NCBI RefSeq assembly: GCF_002959755.1
Contig: NZ_PPCW01000004.1
Location: 1-64,000 of the forward strand
Direction of reading: 5' to 3'
DNA from: Veillonella sp. T11011-6
Lineage (GTDB): Bacteria; Bacillota; Negativicutes; Veillonellales; Veillonellaceae
DNA length: 64,000 nucleotides
In this document: piece by piece, positions 17,854 through 28,395 of the stretch
Numbering within the stretch: position 1 is the stretch's first letter
Layout of the letters: each line of letters opens with the position of its first letter
The notes under the pieces: generated by a model
What the model was told of the DNA's origin: nothing
The model's input: the letters and a program-made list of their open reading frames with translations, nothing else
Databases searched by the model: none
Position numbers and translations under genes: made by a program

Positions 17854-20133
17854 CTAATTGTTTTGTCGACCACCATTGTTGCGGCCATTATTACGGTTAT
17901 TGTTACGACCGATGTTTCGACGTTGTCCGTTGTTATTTCTGTTTCGGTTATTATCGTTATTCTTTGGCTTTTCTGGTTGTAATGCTTTTACAGATAAACC
18001 GATACGATTGCGTTTTACATCAACAGAAATAATTTGAGCTTCAATGATATCGCCTACAGCCAGCACATCAGATGGATGTTGGCGACTGTTACAGAGTTCA
18101 CTACGATGTAAAAGACCATTAGTTTTAAGACCAAAGTCTACGAAAGCACCAAAATCAACGACGTTGTGAACAGTACCTTTTACAACAGTACCAACTTGAA
18201 TATCTTCAAGGCTTACTACATGTTTTCTAGTAAGTGGTGCTGGCAAATCTTCACGAGGGTCACGACCTGGTTTTGCTAAAGCCCCTAAGATATCTCGTAC
18301 AGTCGGTACACCCGCATCAAGTTTTGCGGCCATTTTTCCGGCATCAACAAGTGGTAATTTCACTTGTAGCGCTTCCAGTTGTGCTTTGTCTTGCAAATCT
18401 TTTAAGGTAAAACCTAATTCACCAATAATGCGTTCTGCCAATTCATAGGACTCAGGATGGACAGATGTATTATCTAATGGATTTTTACACTGTTGTAAGC
18501 GAAGGAAACCAGCACATTGTGTGAACGCCGCAGGACCTAAGCGAGGTACTTTCAACAATTCTTTACGGCTTTTAAAAACGCCATTCTCTTGACGGTATGC
18601 AACGATATTTTTAGCCACCGTGCTAGAGATGCCTGCAATATGTTGCAAAATAGCAGGAGATGCCGTATTGAGCTCTACCCCAACGTGGTTAACTACAGTT
18701 TCAACGACTTGATCTAAGGTATGAGTCAATTGCTTTTGGTTTACGTCATGTTGGTATTGACCTACACCGATAGATTTAGGATCAATCTTAACAGATTCAG
18801 CCAATGGATCTTGTACACGGCGCGCAATCGATACAGCACCGCGTATGGTTACATCTAAATCTGGCAATTCATCGATAGCCAATTTAGAAGCAGAATATAC
18901 AGATGCGCCTGCTTCATTAGTGATGATATAGTGGCAGTCTAATTTTTCCTCTTCAATCATGGTGGAAGCAAACTGCTCTGTTTCATAGGATGCAGTACCA
19001 TTACCAATAGATAAGAGAGTAACCTTAAACTTACGGATTTTATCAGCCAATACCTTTTGCGCTTCTTTGCGAAGCTTTTCACTATTAGTTAAATAGTAGG
19101 CACCATAATCTAGCACATTACCTTGTTGATCGATGATAGCCATCTTACAACCTGTACGGTAACCAGGGTCAAGGCCCATGATAACATGACCTGCCAAAGG
19201 CGGTTGTAACAATAGGTTCTTAAGGTTTACACCGAATACCTTGATAGCTTGTTCGTCCGCATTTTCCGTCAACTCATTGCGGATATCGCGCTCTAGAGCA
19301 GGGAAAATTAGACGTTTATACGCATCGGCTACTGCAGTCGCTTTATAGTCTCCGAAGATGGACTTTGGATTTTTCTCTAACTTTTGCACCATGTAAGTAA
19401 CATACGTATCACCTGGTACTGTAAGGGCTAATTTCAAAGCCCCTAATTTTTCACCGCGATTAACCGCCAAGATACGGTGAGATGGCATTTGGCGAACTGG
19501 TTCGGCATATTCTGCATATTGCAAGAACTGTTGTTGTACCTCTTCATCACCAGTCAACTCAGCTTGAATAAAGCCTTCGTTCCACATCTTTTTACGCAAA
19601 TACGCACGGAAGTCTGCACTATCGCTAACAATTTCCGCTACGATATCAGAAGCACCTTGAATAGCGTCCTCTGGTGTGGGCACCTCTTCCGTTACAAAGT
19701 CTTTAGCAATCTCTAAAGGATCCCCAGCGGTAACCGTATCGTTAAGGATCATGTCCGCCAACGGCTCTAAGCCTCGTTCACGGGCAATCATCGCACGAGT
19801 ACGTTTCTTAGGACGGTACGGTAAATAGAGATCCTCTAATTCTTGAAGCTTTGTTGCGGCCTCTAAGGACTTCATCAACTCGTCGGTCATCTTTTCTTGC
19901 TCTGTAATAGATGCAATGATTTCTTGGCGACGTGTTTCCAAATTGCGCAGATATTTAATGCGTTCTTCAATGGTGCGCAATTGCTCATCTTGCAATTCAC
20001 CGGTTACTTCTTTACGGTAACGCGCAATAAATGGCACCGTATTGCCTTCGTCCAATAATTCTACGGCAGCTTGCACCTGCTTTGGCTTAACATTTAATTC
20101 ACTGCCAATAATGGCAAACATTCTTTCACTCAT
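17854..20133 (-). CDS. tex: Tex-family RNA-binding transcription accessory protein
   Basis: 759 residues. Domain order follows Tex: an N-terminal helical region, a YqgF-like RNase H fold (MGLDPGYRTGCKMAIID, about 320-336), helix-hairpin-helix DNA-binding segments (ILQHIAGISSTVAKNIVAYR), and a C-terminal S1 domain (VGTVVKGTVHNVVDFGAFVDFG, near 645-720). After S1 there is a 35-residue Asn/Arg/Gly-rich low-complexity tail that is not part of the core family. Tex proteins act in transcription or RNA metabolism; the precise function is unsettled. The start overlaps the folA stop by 4 bp (ATGA), so it is co-translated with folA. Confidence 0.94.
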   Translation of the reverse strand: MSERMFAIIGSELNVKPKQVQAAVELLDEGNTVPFIARYRKEVTGELQDEQLRTIEERIKYLRNLETRRQEIIASITEQEKMTDELMKSLEAATKLQELEDLYLPYRPKKRTRAMIARERGLEPLADMILNDTVTAGDPLEIAKDFVTEEVPTPEDAIQGASDIVAEIVSDSADFRAYLRKKMWNEGFIQAELTGDEEVQQQFLQYAEYAEPVRQMPSHRILAVNRGEKLGALKLALTVPGDTYVTYMVQKLEKNPKSIFGDYKATAVADAYKRLIFPALERDIRNELTENADEQAIKVFGVNLKNLLLQPPLAGHVIMGLDPGYRTGCKMAIIDQQGNVLDYGAYYLTNSEKLRKEAQKVLADKIRKFKVTLLSIGNGTASYETEQFASTMIEEEKLDCHYIITNEAGASVYSASKLAIDELPDLDVTIRGAVSIARRVQDPLAESVKIDPKSIGVGQYQHDVNQKQLTHTLDQVVETVVNHVGVELNTASPAILQHIAGISSTVAKNIVAYRQENGVFKSRKELLKVPRLGPAAFTQCAGFLRLQQCKNPLDNTSVHPESYELAERIIGELGFTLKDLQDKAQLEALQVKLPLVDAGKMAAKLDAGVPTVRDILGALAKPGRDPREDLPAPLTRKHVVSLEDIQVGTVVKGTVHNVVDFGAFVDFGLKTNGLLHRSELCNSRQHPSDVLAVGDIIEAQIISVDVKRNRIGLSVKALQPEKPKNNDNNRNRNNNGQRRNIGRNNNRNNGRNNGGRQNN

Positions 20134-20624
20134 TTAGATGCCTTTCTGCAATAGGTTACAAAACGATGAGGATATTTGTTCTTCTCATCCACCGCGCCGT
20201 CTACAACGGATTCAATGGTGAAAGCCTCCTCTGGGAACTCTGGGAAAAATGCATCCCCTTCAAATTCGTGGTCTACTTCTGTAATGTACATCGTATCCAC
20301 GTACGGCAAGAAAGCCTCGTATACTTGAGCACCGCCGATAACATAGGCCTCATCAAGAGCGCGTGCCGCTTCTGCAGCCGCCTCAGGACTATGGAAAATC
20401 TTAACACCTTCTGGTGCATCAAAGCCCTTATCACGGGTAATCACCCAGTGCTCACGATTTGGCAACAAGAACGGCAAACTTTCAAAGGTCTTACGGCCCA
20501 TAATGATGACATGACCTATAGTTTTCTCTTTAAAGAATTTCAAATCATTTGGCAAGTGCCAAATCAAGGTATTATCTTTACCAATCACACGATTATGTGC
20601 TACAGCTACGATTAATGCTAACAT
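20130..20624 (-). CDS. folA: Dihydrofolate reductase
   Basis: NADPH-dependent reduction of dihydrofolate to tetrahydrofolate, recycling the cofactor oxidised by thymidylate synthase upstream. Start placed at ATG 20624 (MLALIVAVAHNRVIG) after GAAAGAGG, giving 164 residues. Motifs: NRVIGKDNTLIWHLPNDLKFFKEKT (the substrate-binding acid is Asp in LPNDL), IIMGRKTFES (cofactor loop) and YVIGGAQVYEAFL. It lies between thyA and tex on the same strand, 131 nt after thyA, a classic thyA-folA pairing. Confidence 0.96.
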   Translation of the reverse strand: MLALIVAVAHNRVIGKDNTLIWHLPNDLKFFKEKTIGHVIIMGRKTFESLPFLLPNREHWVITRDKGFDAPEGVKIFHSPEAAAEAARALDEAYVIGGAQVYEAFLPYVDTMYITEVDHEFEGDAFFPEFPEEAFTIESVVDGAVDEKNKYPHRFVTYCRKASK

Positions 20625-20755
20625 ACTAGCCTCTTTCAATTAATGGTATATGGCAATAGTCATACATAGGATTCCAATTCGCAATGGTCATGAACATAAT
20701 ACTCTATCTACAGCCATACATATCATGCTATTTAACAATTATCATGAATTTAGTG

Positions 20756-21547
20756 CTATACAGCAACAGTCATGGACAATTTACCTAGATGTTCATACCC
20801 GTCTAATGTAACGTCCTCTGGTGTGAAGTCATAGAAGTCTTTTACTTCAGGATTCACAATAATTTTCGGAGCTGGCAACGCTTGATCACGACGTGCTAAC
20901 TGCTCGCGCAATGCTTCTACATGGTTTTCATAGACATGAGCATTGTTGATAACATGAGTAAATTTGCCAGGTTTAAGACCTGTTACTTGGGCAATCATGC
21001 ATTGTAATGCTGCATATTGAGCTGTATTAAATGGAACGCCAAGGCCCATATCGCCACTGCGTTGAATGAGCATGCAGTTCAACTTGCCATCAGCTACATC
21101 CCATAATGTTTCATACGCACATGGTTGCAATGCCATATCATCTAAATCTTCAATATTCCACAATGTAACAATCATACGACGGCTATCAGGATCTTCCTTG
21201 ATAGTCTTGATGAGATTATCAAGTTGCTTGTACTTTGCAATTTGGTAACCATAGGCCTTACCAATAGTGCCATCTTCACGCATCCACTCGTCCCATACGC
21301 GCACGTTCATTTCTTGTAATTTGCGTACATCGTTAGATTGCATTTGCCAAATCCATAACAATTCTTTTACCGCCGTTTTGAAAGCTACAAATTTTGTAGT
21401 CAAAATGGGAAATTCCTCTTGTAAGTCGAATTGCATAATTTGATGTGGCAATTTATAAGTTGCAATACCTGTACGGTTTTGACCATACGTGCCATGTTCT
21501 AAAATATTTTCAATAATACCGAGGTATTGTGTATCTGCTAGACTCAT
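20756..21547 (-). CDS. thyA: Thymidylate synthase
   Basis: Methylates dUMP to dTMP using methylene-tetrahydrofolate. Start set at ATG 21547 after AGGGGGA (263 residues); an open frame upstream would add 24 unrelated residues. Visible are NRTG near the N-terminus, FPILTTK, the catalytic Cys143 in [10 protein letters not shown], the phosphate/dUMP loop [13 protein letters not shown] and NNAHVYENH. The usual PCH next to the nucleophile is PCA here (Ala in place of His), marking a divergent subgroup. It pairs functionally with folA downstream. Confidence 0.95.
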   Translation of the reverse strand: MSLADTQYLGIIENILEHGTYGQNRTGIATYKLPHQIMQFDLQEEFPILTTKFVAFKTAVKELLWIWQMQSNDVRKLQEMNVRVWDEWMREDGTIGKAYGYQIAKYKQLDNLIKTIKEDPDSRRMIVTLWNIEDLDDMALQPCAYETLWDVADGKLNCMLIQRSGDMGLGVPFNTAQYAALQCMIAQVTGLKPGKFTHVINNAHVYENHVEALREQLARRDQALPAPKIIVNPEVKDFYDFTPEDVTLDGYEHLGKLSMTVAV

Positions 21548-21661
21548 ATGTCCCCCTAAATCTATGTATACTACGTCGAGTAATACTAACCTATATCTTA
21601 CAATATATAGTACTATCATACTAAAAAATACATAGTACTACCATATATACAGTAAAATTTA

Positions 21662-23560
21662 TTATCCCTTATATTCTGCAATAGCCTGTAAAAAACTGAG
21701 GCCATATTTTTTCAATTTTGCTTCCCCTACACCCTTAACATTGCCAAACTCACCCAATGTAGTAGGTCGTAAATTAGCTAAGTCAATAAGTACTGTATCA
21801 GGGAAGATAAGATATGGTCGAAGCCCTGCCTTTTCGGCTAAGCGCTTGCGATGTTGTCGTAAATGTTCAAATAAACCACCTGACCCAGAACTAGATTTTC
21901 CTCGCAATGTAGTGGATGTAGACCTACTAGTTCGAGATGGTACCGACACATGTTGTCTAATTTCCTCTACCTCTTTATGGCCTGCTAAGACTTCCTCAGC
22001 ACCAGCAGTTAAAGATAATACCGGATACTTACCTGTAGAGCTACGTAAGTAACCAGAGGCCACAAATTGTTGGATGAGCCCTTTAATAGATTTCTCGTCT
22101 ACATCGCTTAGCAACCCAAATACAGGGAGTGCATCGTGGCCTGCTCGCATAATACGGTCAGTTCGCTCACCGCGCACGATAGAGGTAATCATAGAGGCAC
22201 CATAGCGCTCATCAGTGCCCATAATAGCACGGAAGATAGCCTTCGCCTCTTTTGTTACATTTACCTTATCAGCGGAGCCTTTACAAGAGCTACAATTATC
22301 GCAAGTAGTCCAAACGGTGCTTTCACCAAAATAGTTAAGCATATATTTACGTAAACAATTACTACAGAAACAGTAGTCAATCATAGACTGTAATTTACGG
22401 AGCTCCACCTCTTGTCGCTCAGGCGTCTCGATGGACTGTTCAATCAAATATTTGTGAACCTGTACATCCTGCCCACTGTAGAGCAAGATACATTCTGCAG
22501 AAGCACCATCGCGACCTGCGCGCCCCGCCTCTTGATAGTAAGACTCCATGTTGCGCGGCATTTGGTAATGCAACACATAGCGCACATTACTCTTGTCGAT
22601 GCCCATACCAAACGCATTGGTAGCCACCATAACCTGCAGTTTATCATCTGCATAAGCGTTTTGCATCTCACGGCGCACCTCATCGCTGAGCCCCCCATGA
22701 TAATGGCCCACCTTAATGCCTGCACGGGTTAAATTCTCATATACTCGATCTACATCCTTACGCGTCGCACAATAAATAATGCCATTTTCATTGGCATGTT
22801 GGCGCACATAGTGAACTACATAATCCATGCGCTTTGGTGTACGGATGACAGAGAAGGATAAATTAGGCCGATCAAAGCCTGTTACATACACATTTGCCTT
22901 ATCCAGACCTAATAATTTCTTGATATCATTTTCTACATATTTCGTAGCCGTCGCGGTGAAAGCCCCTACGATAGGACGCTTCGGTAATGAATTGAGCCAC
23001 TCACCGATGAGACGATAGGACGGTCTAAAGTCATGGCCCCACTCCGAAATACAATGGGCCTCATCCACAATGACTTGAGCTATAGGTAGCGCTCGCAACA
23101 CATTACAGAAGAAATTAGAACCTAGTCGTTCTGGAGCGATATATAAGAGTTTAATCTTACCGCTACGCACTTCGTACATCGTTTTATTAAACTCCCCTTG
23201 AGTAAGCGTACTATTGATGAGCGCCGCTGGTATATTCTGCACTAACAAGCCATCTACTTGGTCTTTCATGAGAGAAATTAGCGGTGAAAACACAATAGTA
23301 AGGCCCGCCTTGCAAAGTGCTGGTATCTGAAAACAGATAGACTTACCAGCCCCCGTCGGCATGATACCGATTACATCTTCATTGCGCAATAAAGAGGCAA
23401 TAGGAGCCTCTTGAGCTGGTCTAAAGGAGGTATACCCAAAGTAAGTTTCTAACATGCGTAACGCTTGTTGCTTTGTCACAACTGGTTGTTTAACGGTTTC
23501 TTGTTTTATCGCAACTGGTTGTTTTAGATCGTCTTGTTTTGTTGTTCCCCGTTGATTCAT
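21662..23560 (-). CDS. recQ: ATP-dependent DNA helicase RecQ
   Basis: A 3'-5' superfamily 2 DNA helicase used in recombination and replication-fork repair. In 632 residues: motif I MPTGAGKS, motif II VDEAHC, motif VI region YYQEAGRAGRDG. An RQC zinc site follows (CFCSNCLRKYML...CDNCSSC), then winged helix, then a C-terminal HRDC domain (LRPYLIFPDTVLIDLANLRPTT...). The first 25 residues hold an imperfect repeat of K-QPV--KQ units, a nonconserved tail. It has a strong AAAGGAGG site. It is the probable first gene of recQ-thyA-folA-tex. Confidence 0.96.
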   Translation of the reverse strand: MNQRGTTKQDDLKQPVAIKQETVKQPVVTKQQALRMLETYFGYTSFRPAQEAPIASLLRNEDVIGIMPTGAGKSICFQIPALCKAGLTIVFSPLISLMKDQVDGLLVQNIPAALINSTLTQGEFNKTMYEVRSGKIKLLYIAPERLGSNFFCNVLRALPIAQVIVDEAHCISEWGHDFRPSYRLIGEWLNSLPKRPIVGAFTATATKYVENDIKKLLGLDKANVYVTGFDRPNLSFSVIRTPKRMDYVVHYVRQHANENGIIYCATRKDVDRVYENLTRAGIKVGHYHGGLSDEVRREMQNAYADDKLQVMVATNAFGMGIDKSNVRYVLHYQMPRNMESYYQEAGRAGRDGASAECILLYSGQDVQVHKYLIEQSIETPERQEVELRKLQSMIDYCFCSNCLRKYMLNYFGESTVWTTCDNCSSCKGSADKVNVTKEAKAIFRAIMGTDERYGASMITSIVRGERTDRIMRAGHDALPVFGLLSDVDEKSIKGLIQQFVASGYLRSSTGKYPVLSLTAGAEEVLAGHKEVEEIRQHVSVPSRTSRSTSTTLRGKSSSGSGGLFEHLRQHRKRLAEKAGLRPYLIFPDTVLIDLANLRPTTLGEFGNVKGVGEAKLKKYGLSFLQAIAEYKG

Positions 23561-23813
23561 GGGTACCTCCTTTCACGTGTCATTTTTCCATTCTATTATT
23601 TTATCATATTTCGAGTATTTTCGGTTTATTAGTATATACAATTTATAGGTTAACCGTCTAATGCCCAAGGCGAAAGTATATACTTAAAATTCGTATAGAA
23701 ATCAATAGAATCTCACCAAATTTTTACACTCTAAAGTGCTAATATATGGTACAATAGGAATTATTTATAATACTATAGAATGGAACTACAACCTAAGGAG
23801 GTCTTATATAGGC

Positions 23814-25301
23814 ATGACACAAGACAACTTAATGATTATTATCGCCTTTGCCTTATACCTAGGACTCATGATGTATATCGGGGTCTATTACTACAGGAAA
23901 TCAAATAGCATTGGTGATTACATCCTCGGTGGCCGACAACTAGGACCATGGATCACAGCACTTAGTGCGGAAGCATCAGATATGAGTGGTTGGATGCTTA
24001 TGGGTGTGCCTGGCCTCGCGTATACAACGGGGATTTCAGGAGTATGGATCGCCGTAGGCCTCACATTAGGTACATGGGCAAACTGGAAGTTTGTTTCCAG
24101 ACGCTTACGAAATCATACAGAGGTAGCTAGTGACAGTTTAACGTTACCGGATTATCTGAAAAATCGTTTCCACGATCAGTCTCATTCGGTAGCAGTCATC
24201 TCTGCCTTATTTATCTTGATTTTCTTCTTGATTTATACATCATCAGGGTTCGTAGCGGGTGGCAAATTATTCAATACCATCTTTGGTCTTGATTACACGG
24301 TATCCCTCTTTATTACAGCAGGCATCGTCGTATTCTATACATTCCTCGGTGGTTTCCTCGCCGTATCTTGGACGGACTGTATCCAAGGGGCATTGATGTT
24401 CTTCGCTATCTTAGCAGTACCAATTACAGCTGCCATGTTTATGGGTGGTCCTATTGAAACGTTCCAACTCATTCAACACGAGTTTCCTCAAGGACTTAGC
24501 CTATTCGGTGATCCATCTGATTGGTTCACTTGGATTATTGGCTTGATTTCTTCTCTTGGTTGGGGTCTTGGCTACTTTGGTCAACCTCATATTCTCGTAA
24601 GATTCATGGCTATCTCTGATGCAAAAGAGCTAAAAAAATCTACAAACATCGCCATGGTTTGGGTTATCTTATCCCTTATGGCGGCCATTGCAGTTGGCCT
24701 CATTGGTCACGTATTCATGTTGCCGGATGTATTAGTAGGCACTGATGCAGAAACTGTATTCCTTATCATGACAGAACGTCTCTTTACACCATTTATTGCA
24801 GGTCTCATCTGGTCTGCTGTATTAGCTGCTATCATGAGTACCGCCTCTGCACAGTTATTAGTAACAGCCTCTGCTATTGCTAATGACTTCTATGCAAATA
24901 TCATTCATCCAAAAGCGAGTGATAAAGAATTAGTACTCGTAAGTCGTATCGTAGTACTTATCGTAGCATTGATTGCCATCTATATGGCTATGGATCCAGA
25001 TAGCTACATCTTAACAATGGTTGCCTATGCATGGGCAGGCTTTGGTGCTGCCTTTGGTCCAGCCATCTTGTTCTCCTTGTTCTGGAAACGCATGACACGT
25101 CATGGCTGTATCGCTGGTATCGTAGTTGGTGGTTTAACAGTACTAATTTGGAAACAATTTGAATTCCTCGGTCTATACGAAATCGTGCCAGGCTTCCTCT
25201 TCTCTTCCATCGCTATCTATGTAGTGAGTATCATGGGTAAATTACCTCCTCGTCCAGTTCTTAAGGACTATCGAGAAGCAGAAAAAATGCATGTTCTATA
25301 A
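23814..25301 (+). CDS. putP: Sodium/proline symporter
   Basis: A sodium:solute symporter family (SSS) importer in the inner membrane. Start set at ATG 23814 preceded by AAGGAGG; the frame is open further upstream but without a ribosome site. 495 residues and about 13 spans. The PutP-type sequence includes YILGGRQLGPWITALSAEASDMSGWMLMGVPG, LIYTSSGFVAGGKLF, GLGYFGQPHILVRFMA, and MSTASAQLLVTASAIANDFY with the second sodium-site serines. It is transcribed divergently from recQ and has a bidirectional terminator. No proline catabolism genes are nearby, so uptake may serve osmoprotection or protein synthesis. Confidence 0.94.
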   Translation: MTQDNLMIIIAFALYLGLMMYIGVYYYRKSNSIGDYILGGRQLGPWITALSAEASDMSGWMLMGVPGLAYTTGISGVWIAVGLTLGTWANWKFVSRRLRNHTEVASDSLTLPDYLKNRFHDQSHSVAVISALFILIFFLIYTSSGFVAGGKLFNTIFGLDYTVSLFITAGIVVFYTFLGGFLAVSWTDCIQGALMFFAILAVPITAAMFMGGPIETFQLIQHEFPQGLSLFGDPSDWFTWIIGLISSLGWGLGYFGQPHILVRFMAISDAKELKKSTNIAMVWVILSLMAAIAVGLIGHVFMLPDVLVGTDAETVFLIMTERLFTPFIAGLIWSAVLAAIMSTASAQLLVTASAIANDFYANIIHPKASDKELVLVSRIVVLIVALIAIYMAMDPDSYILTMVAYAWAGFGAAFGPAILFSLFWKRMTRHGCIAGIVVGGLTVLIWKQFEFLGLYEIVPGFLFSSIAIYVVSIMGKLPPRPVLKDYREAEKMHVL

Positions 25302-25340
25302 ATTAGAAATCGGACGTTTAAAATAGCATACATAAAAATA

Positions 25341-25370
25341 GAGCTAGTTGATTCAACGATCAACTAGCTC
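25341..25370. terminator. Bidirectional terminator between putP and the WYL gene
   Basis: A perfect 11-bp stem (GAGCTAGTTGA / TCAACTAGCTC) with an 8-nt loop, TTTTATTAT on the plus side and ATTTTTATG on the minus side. It serves both converging genes. Confidence 0.93.
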
Positions 25371-25400
25371 TTTTATTATAAGTATAAAGCTAAGCTTTAA

Positions 25401-26429
25401 TTATGAGTATTGCTCTAGGCCTTCCTTAATAGCTTCTTTTACTTCAGCTACCAAGGATGCTGGTGAAAGTACTTTCACACTTTGCATATATTGAAGTGCC
25501 CAATACTTAAAGGCATCATGATTTACACGTACACGGCATACAACATCATCAGATGTGACGTTGGTGAATTCCACATTGCCATCGAACCAATCTAAAATTT
25601 GGTTTACAATAGAACGCTTCGCCTTAAAACTTACGGTAACGGATTCACCACCGAACATGTAAATATGTTCTTTTACATATTGTGATACATTAAAGGTGCG
25701 TTGCTGGTTATAGCCCTTTATCTCCCGCAAAGGTTTTCTACGTTCGCTCAGCACCGTAATGTGTGCAATTCGATCGACACGCAATGTAGACATGTCATCA
25801 TAATTTTCATGGTTCCCAACTAGGTAATAGTGTCCCCGATTCATAACTAGTTGGAATGGATTGAAGACATACTTTCGCTCCTTATTATCTGGACCGAGAT
25901 TGATATGTAATCGTTTATCCACGTCAGGTTGGCAATAAGCCAAGGAAATTTTTCTCCCCTTTTGTATCGCTTCTTCTATGAGATCAATGTTAAGGAATAA
26001 GTCCTGACTTCTATGAAGGTAACCCGTAGCACTTTCAATATCAATACCATGTGGCTTGAAATGAGAGCTACCCAATTTAGCTACACGACTAATTAAATCC
26101 TTACGTTGAGATGCGGTAATATGACGAGACGCCAAAATACCGTCAATTAATAATCTCAATTCTGAATCTTCAAAGGTATGAATCATATAGAAATCAGTAC
26201 GGCGAATAGTGCCATCTGCTCCTACGGCAGACTCTTCACATTGAATACCAAAATCACCAGATTCATATAAATCATTTAAATGACGGCCTAAGGTCTTCCG
26301 ATCGACGGATACCTCGTACCGCTCGGCTAATATACTGCGAATCTCCTCTTGAGATAAAGTATGATTAGCATCCGTTTCACTTTTCAGGATCTCTAGTATA
26401 TATACTAGAACGGCCTTCTTAGATGCCAT
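25401..26429 (-). CDS. WYL-domain transcriptional regulator
   Basis: 342 residues. The N-terminal winged helix-turn-helix (about 1-75; LSQEEIRSILAERYEVSVDRKTLGRHLNDLYESGDFGI) is followed by a WYL ligand-binding domain. That domain starts with ISLAYCQPD and contains YVFNPFQLVMNRGHYYLVGNHE and LRVDRIAHITVL. A C-terminal WCX-like segment follows (VTVSFKAKRSIVNQILDWF...VRVNHDAFKYWALQYM). Such proteins sense oligonucleotides or other ligands in DNA-damage and phage-defence settings; no target can be named here. It is monocistronic, with AAAAGGAG before the start. Confidence 0.88.
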   Translation of the reverse strand: MASKKAVLVYILEILKSETDANHTLSQEEIRSILAERYEVSVDRKTLGRHLNDLYESGDFGIQCEESAVGADGTIRRTDFYMIHTFEDSELRLLIDGILASRHITASQRKDLISRVAKLGSSHFKPHGIDIESATGYLHRSQDLFLNIDLIEEAIQKGRKISLAYCQPDVDKRLHINLGPDNKERKYVFNPFQLVMNRGHYYLVGNHENYDDMSTLRVDRIAHITVLSERRKPLREIKGYNQQRTFNVSQYVKEHIYMFGGESVTVSFKAKRSIVNQILDWFDGNVEFTNVTSDDVVCRVRVNHDAFKYWALQYMQSVKVLSPASLVAEVKEAIKEGLEQYS

Positions 26430-26778
26430 ATAAGACTCCTTTTACAAATAATACAATAAAAACAACATTGTAACTAATACAATTTATAATATCATCCACA
26501 ACACATCGGATGATGTTCACAAAAATACCCATACATAGTATACCACACTTTTCATATATGGTTCATTTATTTCTCATTAATTTTATCGATTTACTATACT
26601 TTTTCAGCAATATTAAATAACTAAATGTAATAATTATTAAAAAAGATTAAATTAAATTATATAAAACAAAAACCCATTACTACTTAATACACATAAATGT
26701 TATAAGTATAATGGGTTTTATGTTTATTCTGAAGATTATATGAATCGCCCAAATATTATCTTATAAATTTTAAAAGAA
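26430..26778. other. Intergenic region between the WYL and methyltransferase genes
   Basis: 349 bp, very AT-rich, with no credible reading frame. It contains an inverted repeat ATCATCC/GGATGAT (26491-26497 and 26508-26514) in the upstream region of the WYL gene, a possible autoregulatory site. It also holds the terminator of the methyltransferase gene at the right. The middle part (26520-26660) shows nothing I can assign. Confidence 0.5.
26670..26718 (-). terminator. Terminator of the methyltransferase gene
   Basis: A stem AAACCCATTA / TAATGGGTTT with additional inner pairing, followed on the minus strand by TTTTGTTTT. Confidence 0.75.
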
Positions 26779-28395
26779 TTACGAAAGACCATTGTTTTTC
26801 TTACTTCTAATAAAGCCTAATTGTTCCATACGCTTCGTCAATTCATTATAGAATGCTTCCGCCATGGCATTTTGGTGTTTACCAGTTTGCGCCTTATCAG
26901 CACTAAAGAGAGAATCTTTAATCTTCTTAAGCATAGTAGACTTGGCTTTAGGCTTATTCAATAATTCCATGAACAATAAATCTTCTTCAGAAATATCACC
27001 AATAGCGTCATTGAACATATTTGCACCATAAATATATTCACTACCACCATCAGCAATAGCTTTTACAAAGTTTGTAAAACGAGCTGGTACATAGGATGAG
27101 CCCTCCATATATTCCTGTTTATCAGGGAATGTTTTATAGAATCGAATACCACCGCGTACCATATGTTCAACGATAGCTTTATATAAACCACATACAGCTG
27201 GTTCTAAGTCATCTTCAGATGCATTAGCAGTATCATGAGCAGCTTTTAAAATGGCAAGGGCTTCGATCATATTGAAAGTGCCACCATCTTTAATGAGCGC
27301 TTGGAATGTATCTCGCACAAGCTCATTTTCAAACATTTCTAATGCTTCTTCATCAAAGAGAATTTGGAATACAAAACTATTTACGATAGACCGTACAGGT
27401 ACTGTATTCACCTTATCTGGATTAGCTACATCATAGCTAATATCCTTTGCAGCACTTTCTTTGCAAATAATAGACTTGCGGAATGTTGTATCAAGCATAA
27501 AGTCTAAATATTGTTCTTGATCCGCTTGGCTATTAGGAGCCAATTTTTCAAGTTTATCGGCGATGCTGTCATCATAGGTACGAACCATGGATAATGTTAA
27601 ATCAGCATCACATACATATGTAAGATTGTGAGCTTTCAAATGATCATTGAATTGATAGAAGTAACATGGATCATTATGAGGTTCTAAATGGTCATGACCT
27701 ACATAATAATCATCCTTTTGCATAACGGAACGCAAGGCACCTAAGAATTTACTATTACGCTCTTTAAGGTTATCATAATTAAGAATTTGAGCACCTACTA
27801 GGCTACCTACAGTTTTACCACGTAATACCTTTTCCTTATGAGTCAACTCATCATAACCACGATTAGCAAATAGCATAAGTTGACGAACCTCTTCCATCGT
27901 ATGCCAACCTGGGTATGTATTATAGGATACATATGCAATGCCATTATCAGCCAAATGATGGGATATAATATCAAGCAACTTATCCTTCATTTCATCGCTA
28001 ATCCAAGAGTAAAAACCATGGGCAATAATGTAATCAAAGTTTCCTAAGGATTCGTCAAAGTTCAAAATATCCCCTTGCAATAGAGATACATTATCTAACT
28101 TGGCATCACTAATAATTTTGTTGCCCTTCTCCACTTGATCTTGGGAAAGCTCAATACCTACAAATGTTGCTTCTGGATTATGCACAGCTTGAGAAATAAT
28201 ATTTCCCCCATACGTAGCACCTAATTCAAGTACACGTGCTGTTTTAGCCGTTGGTGGCTTAAGACCTACAAGTGTACCATACGCTTCCAAATAGGCAGGT
28301 GTAGTAAAAGGAAATGGATAGGATTTATAGCCTAACTCTTTATATATTGTTTGTTGCATATCGTCTGTTGCAATCTGTTGATTATCCTTAGCCAT
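26779..28395 (-). CDS. SAM-dependent methyltransferase with regulatory domain
   Basis: Start placed at the ATG of MAKDNQQ (28395) after AGAGGTG, giving 538 residues; an upstream in-frame ATG lacks a ribosome site. The N-terminal class I methyltransferase domain (about 30-200) shows motif I VLELGATYGGN, the acidic end of strand 2 (VGIELS), LLQGDILNF and the YIIAHGFYSWI segment. The rest matches the two-part layout of methyltransferase regulatory-domain proteins (about 210-530). The substrate is unknown; small-molecule and protein substrates are both possible. No pathway neighbours, and it is flanked by terminators, so it is expressed alone. Confidence 0.82.
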   Translation of the reverse strand: MAKDNQQIATDDMQQTIYKELGYKSYPFPFTTPAYLEAYGTLVGLKPPTAKTARVLELGATYGGNIISQAVHNPEATFVGIELSQDQVEKGNKIISDAKLDNVSLLQGDILNFDESLGNFDYIIAHGFYSWISDEMKDKLLDIISHHLADNGIAYVSYNTYPGWHTMEEVRQLMLFANRGYDELTHKEKVLRGKTVGSLVGAQILNYDNLKERNSKFLGALRSVMQKDDYYVGHDHLEPHNDPCYFYQFNDHLKAHNLTYVCDADLTLSMVRTYDDSIADKLEKLAPNSQADQEQYLDFMLDTTFRKSIICKESAAKDISYDVANPDKVNTVPVRSIVNSFVFQILFDEEALEMFENELVRDTFQALIKDGGTFNMIEALAILKAAHDTANASEDDLEPAVCGLYKAIVEHMVRGGIRFYKTFPDKQEYMEGSSYVPARFTNFVKAIADGGSEYIYGANMFNDAIGDISEEDLLFMELLNKPKAKSTMLKKIKDSLFSADKAQTGKHQNAMAEAFYNELTKRMEQLGFIRSKKNNGLS

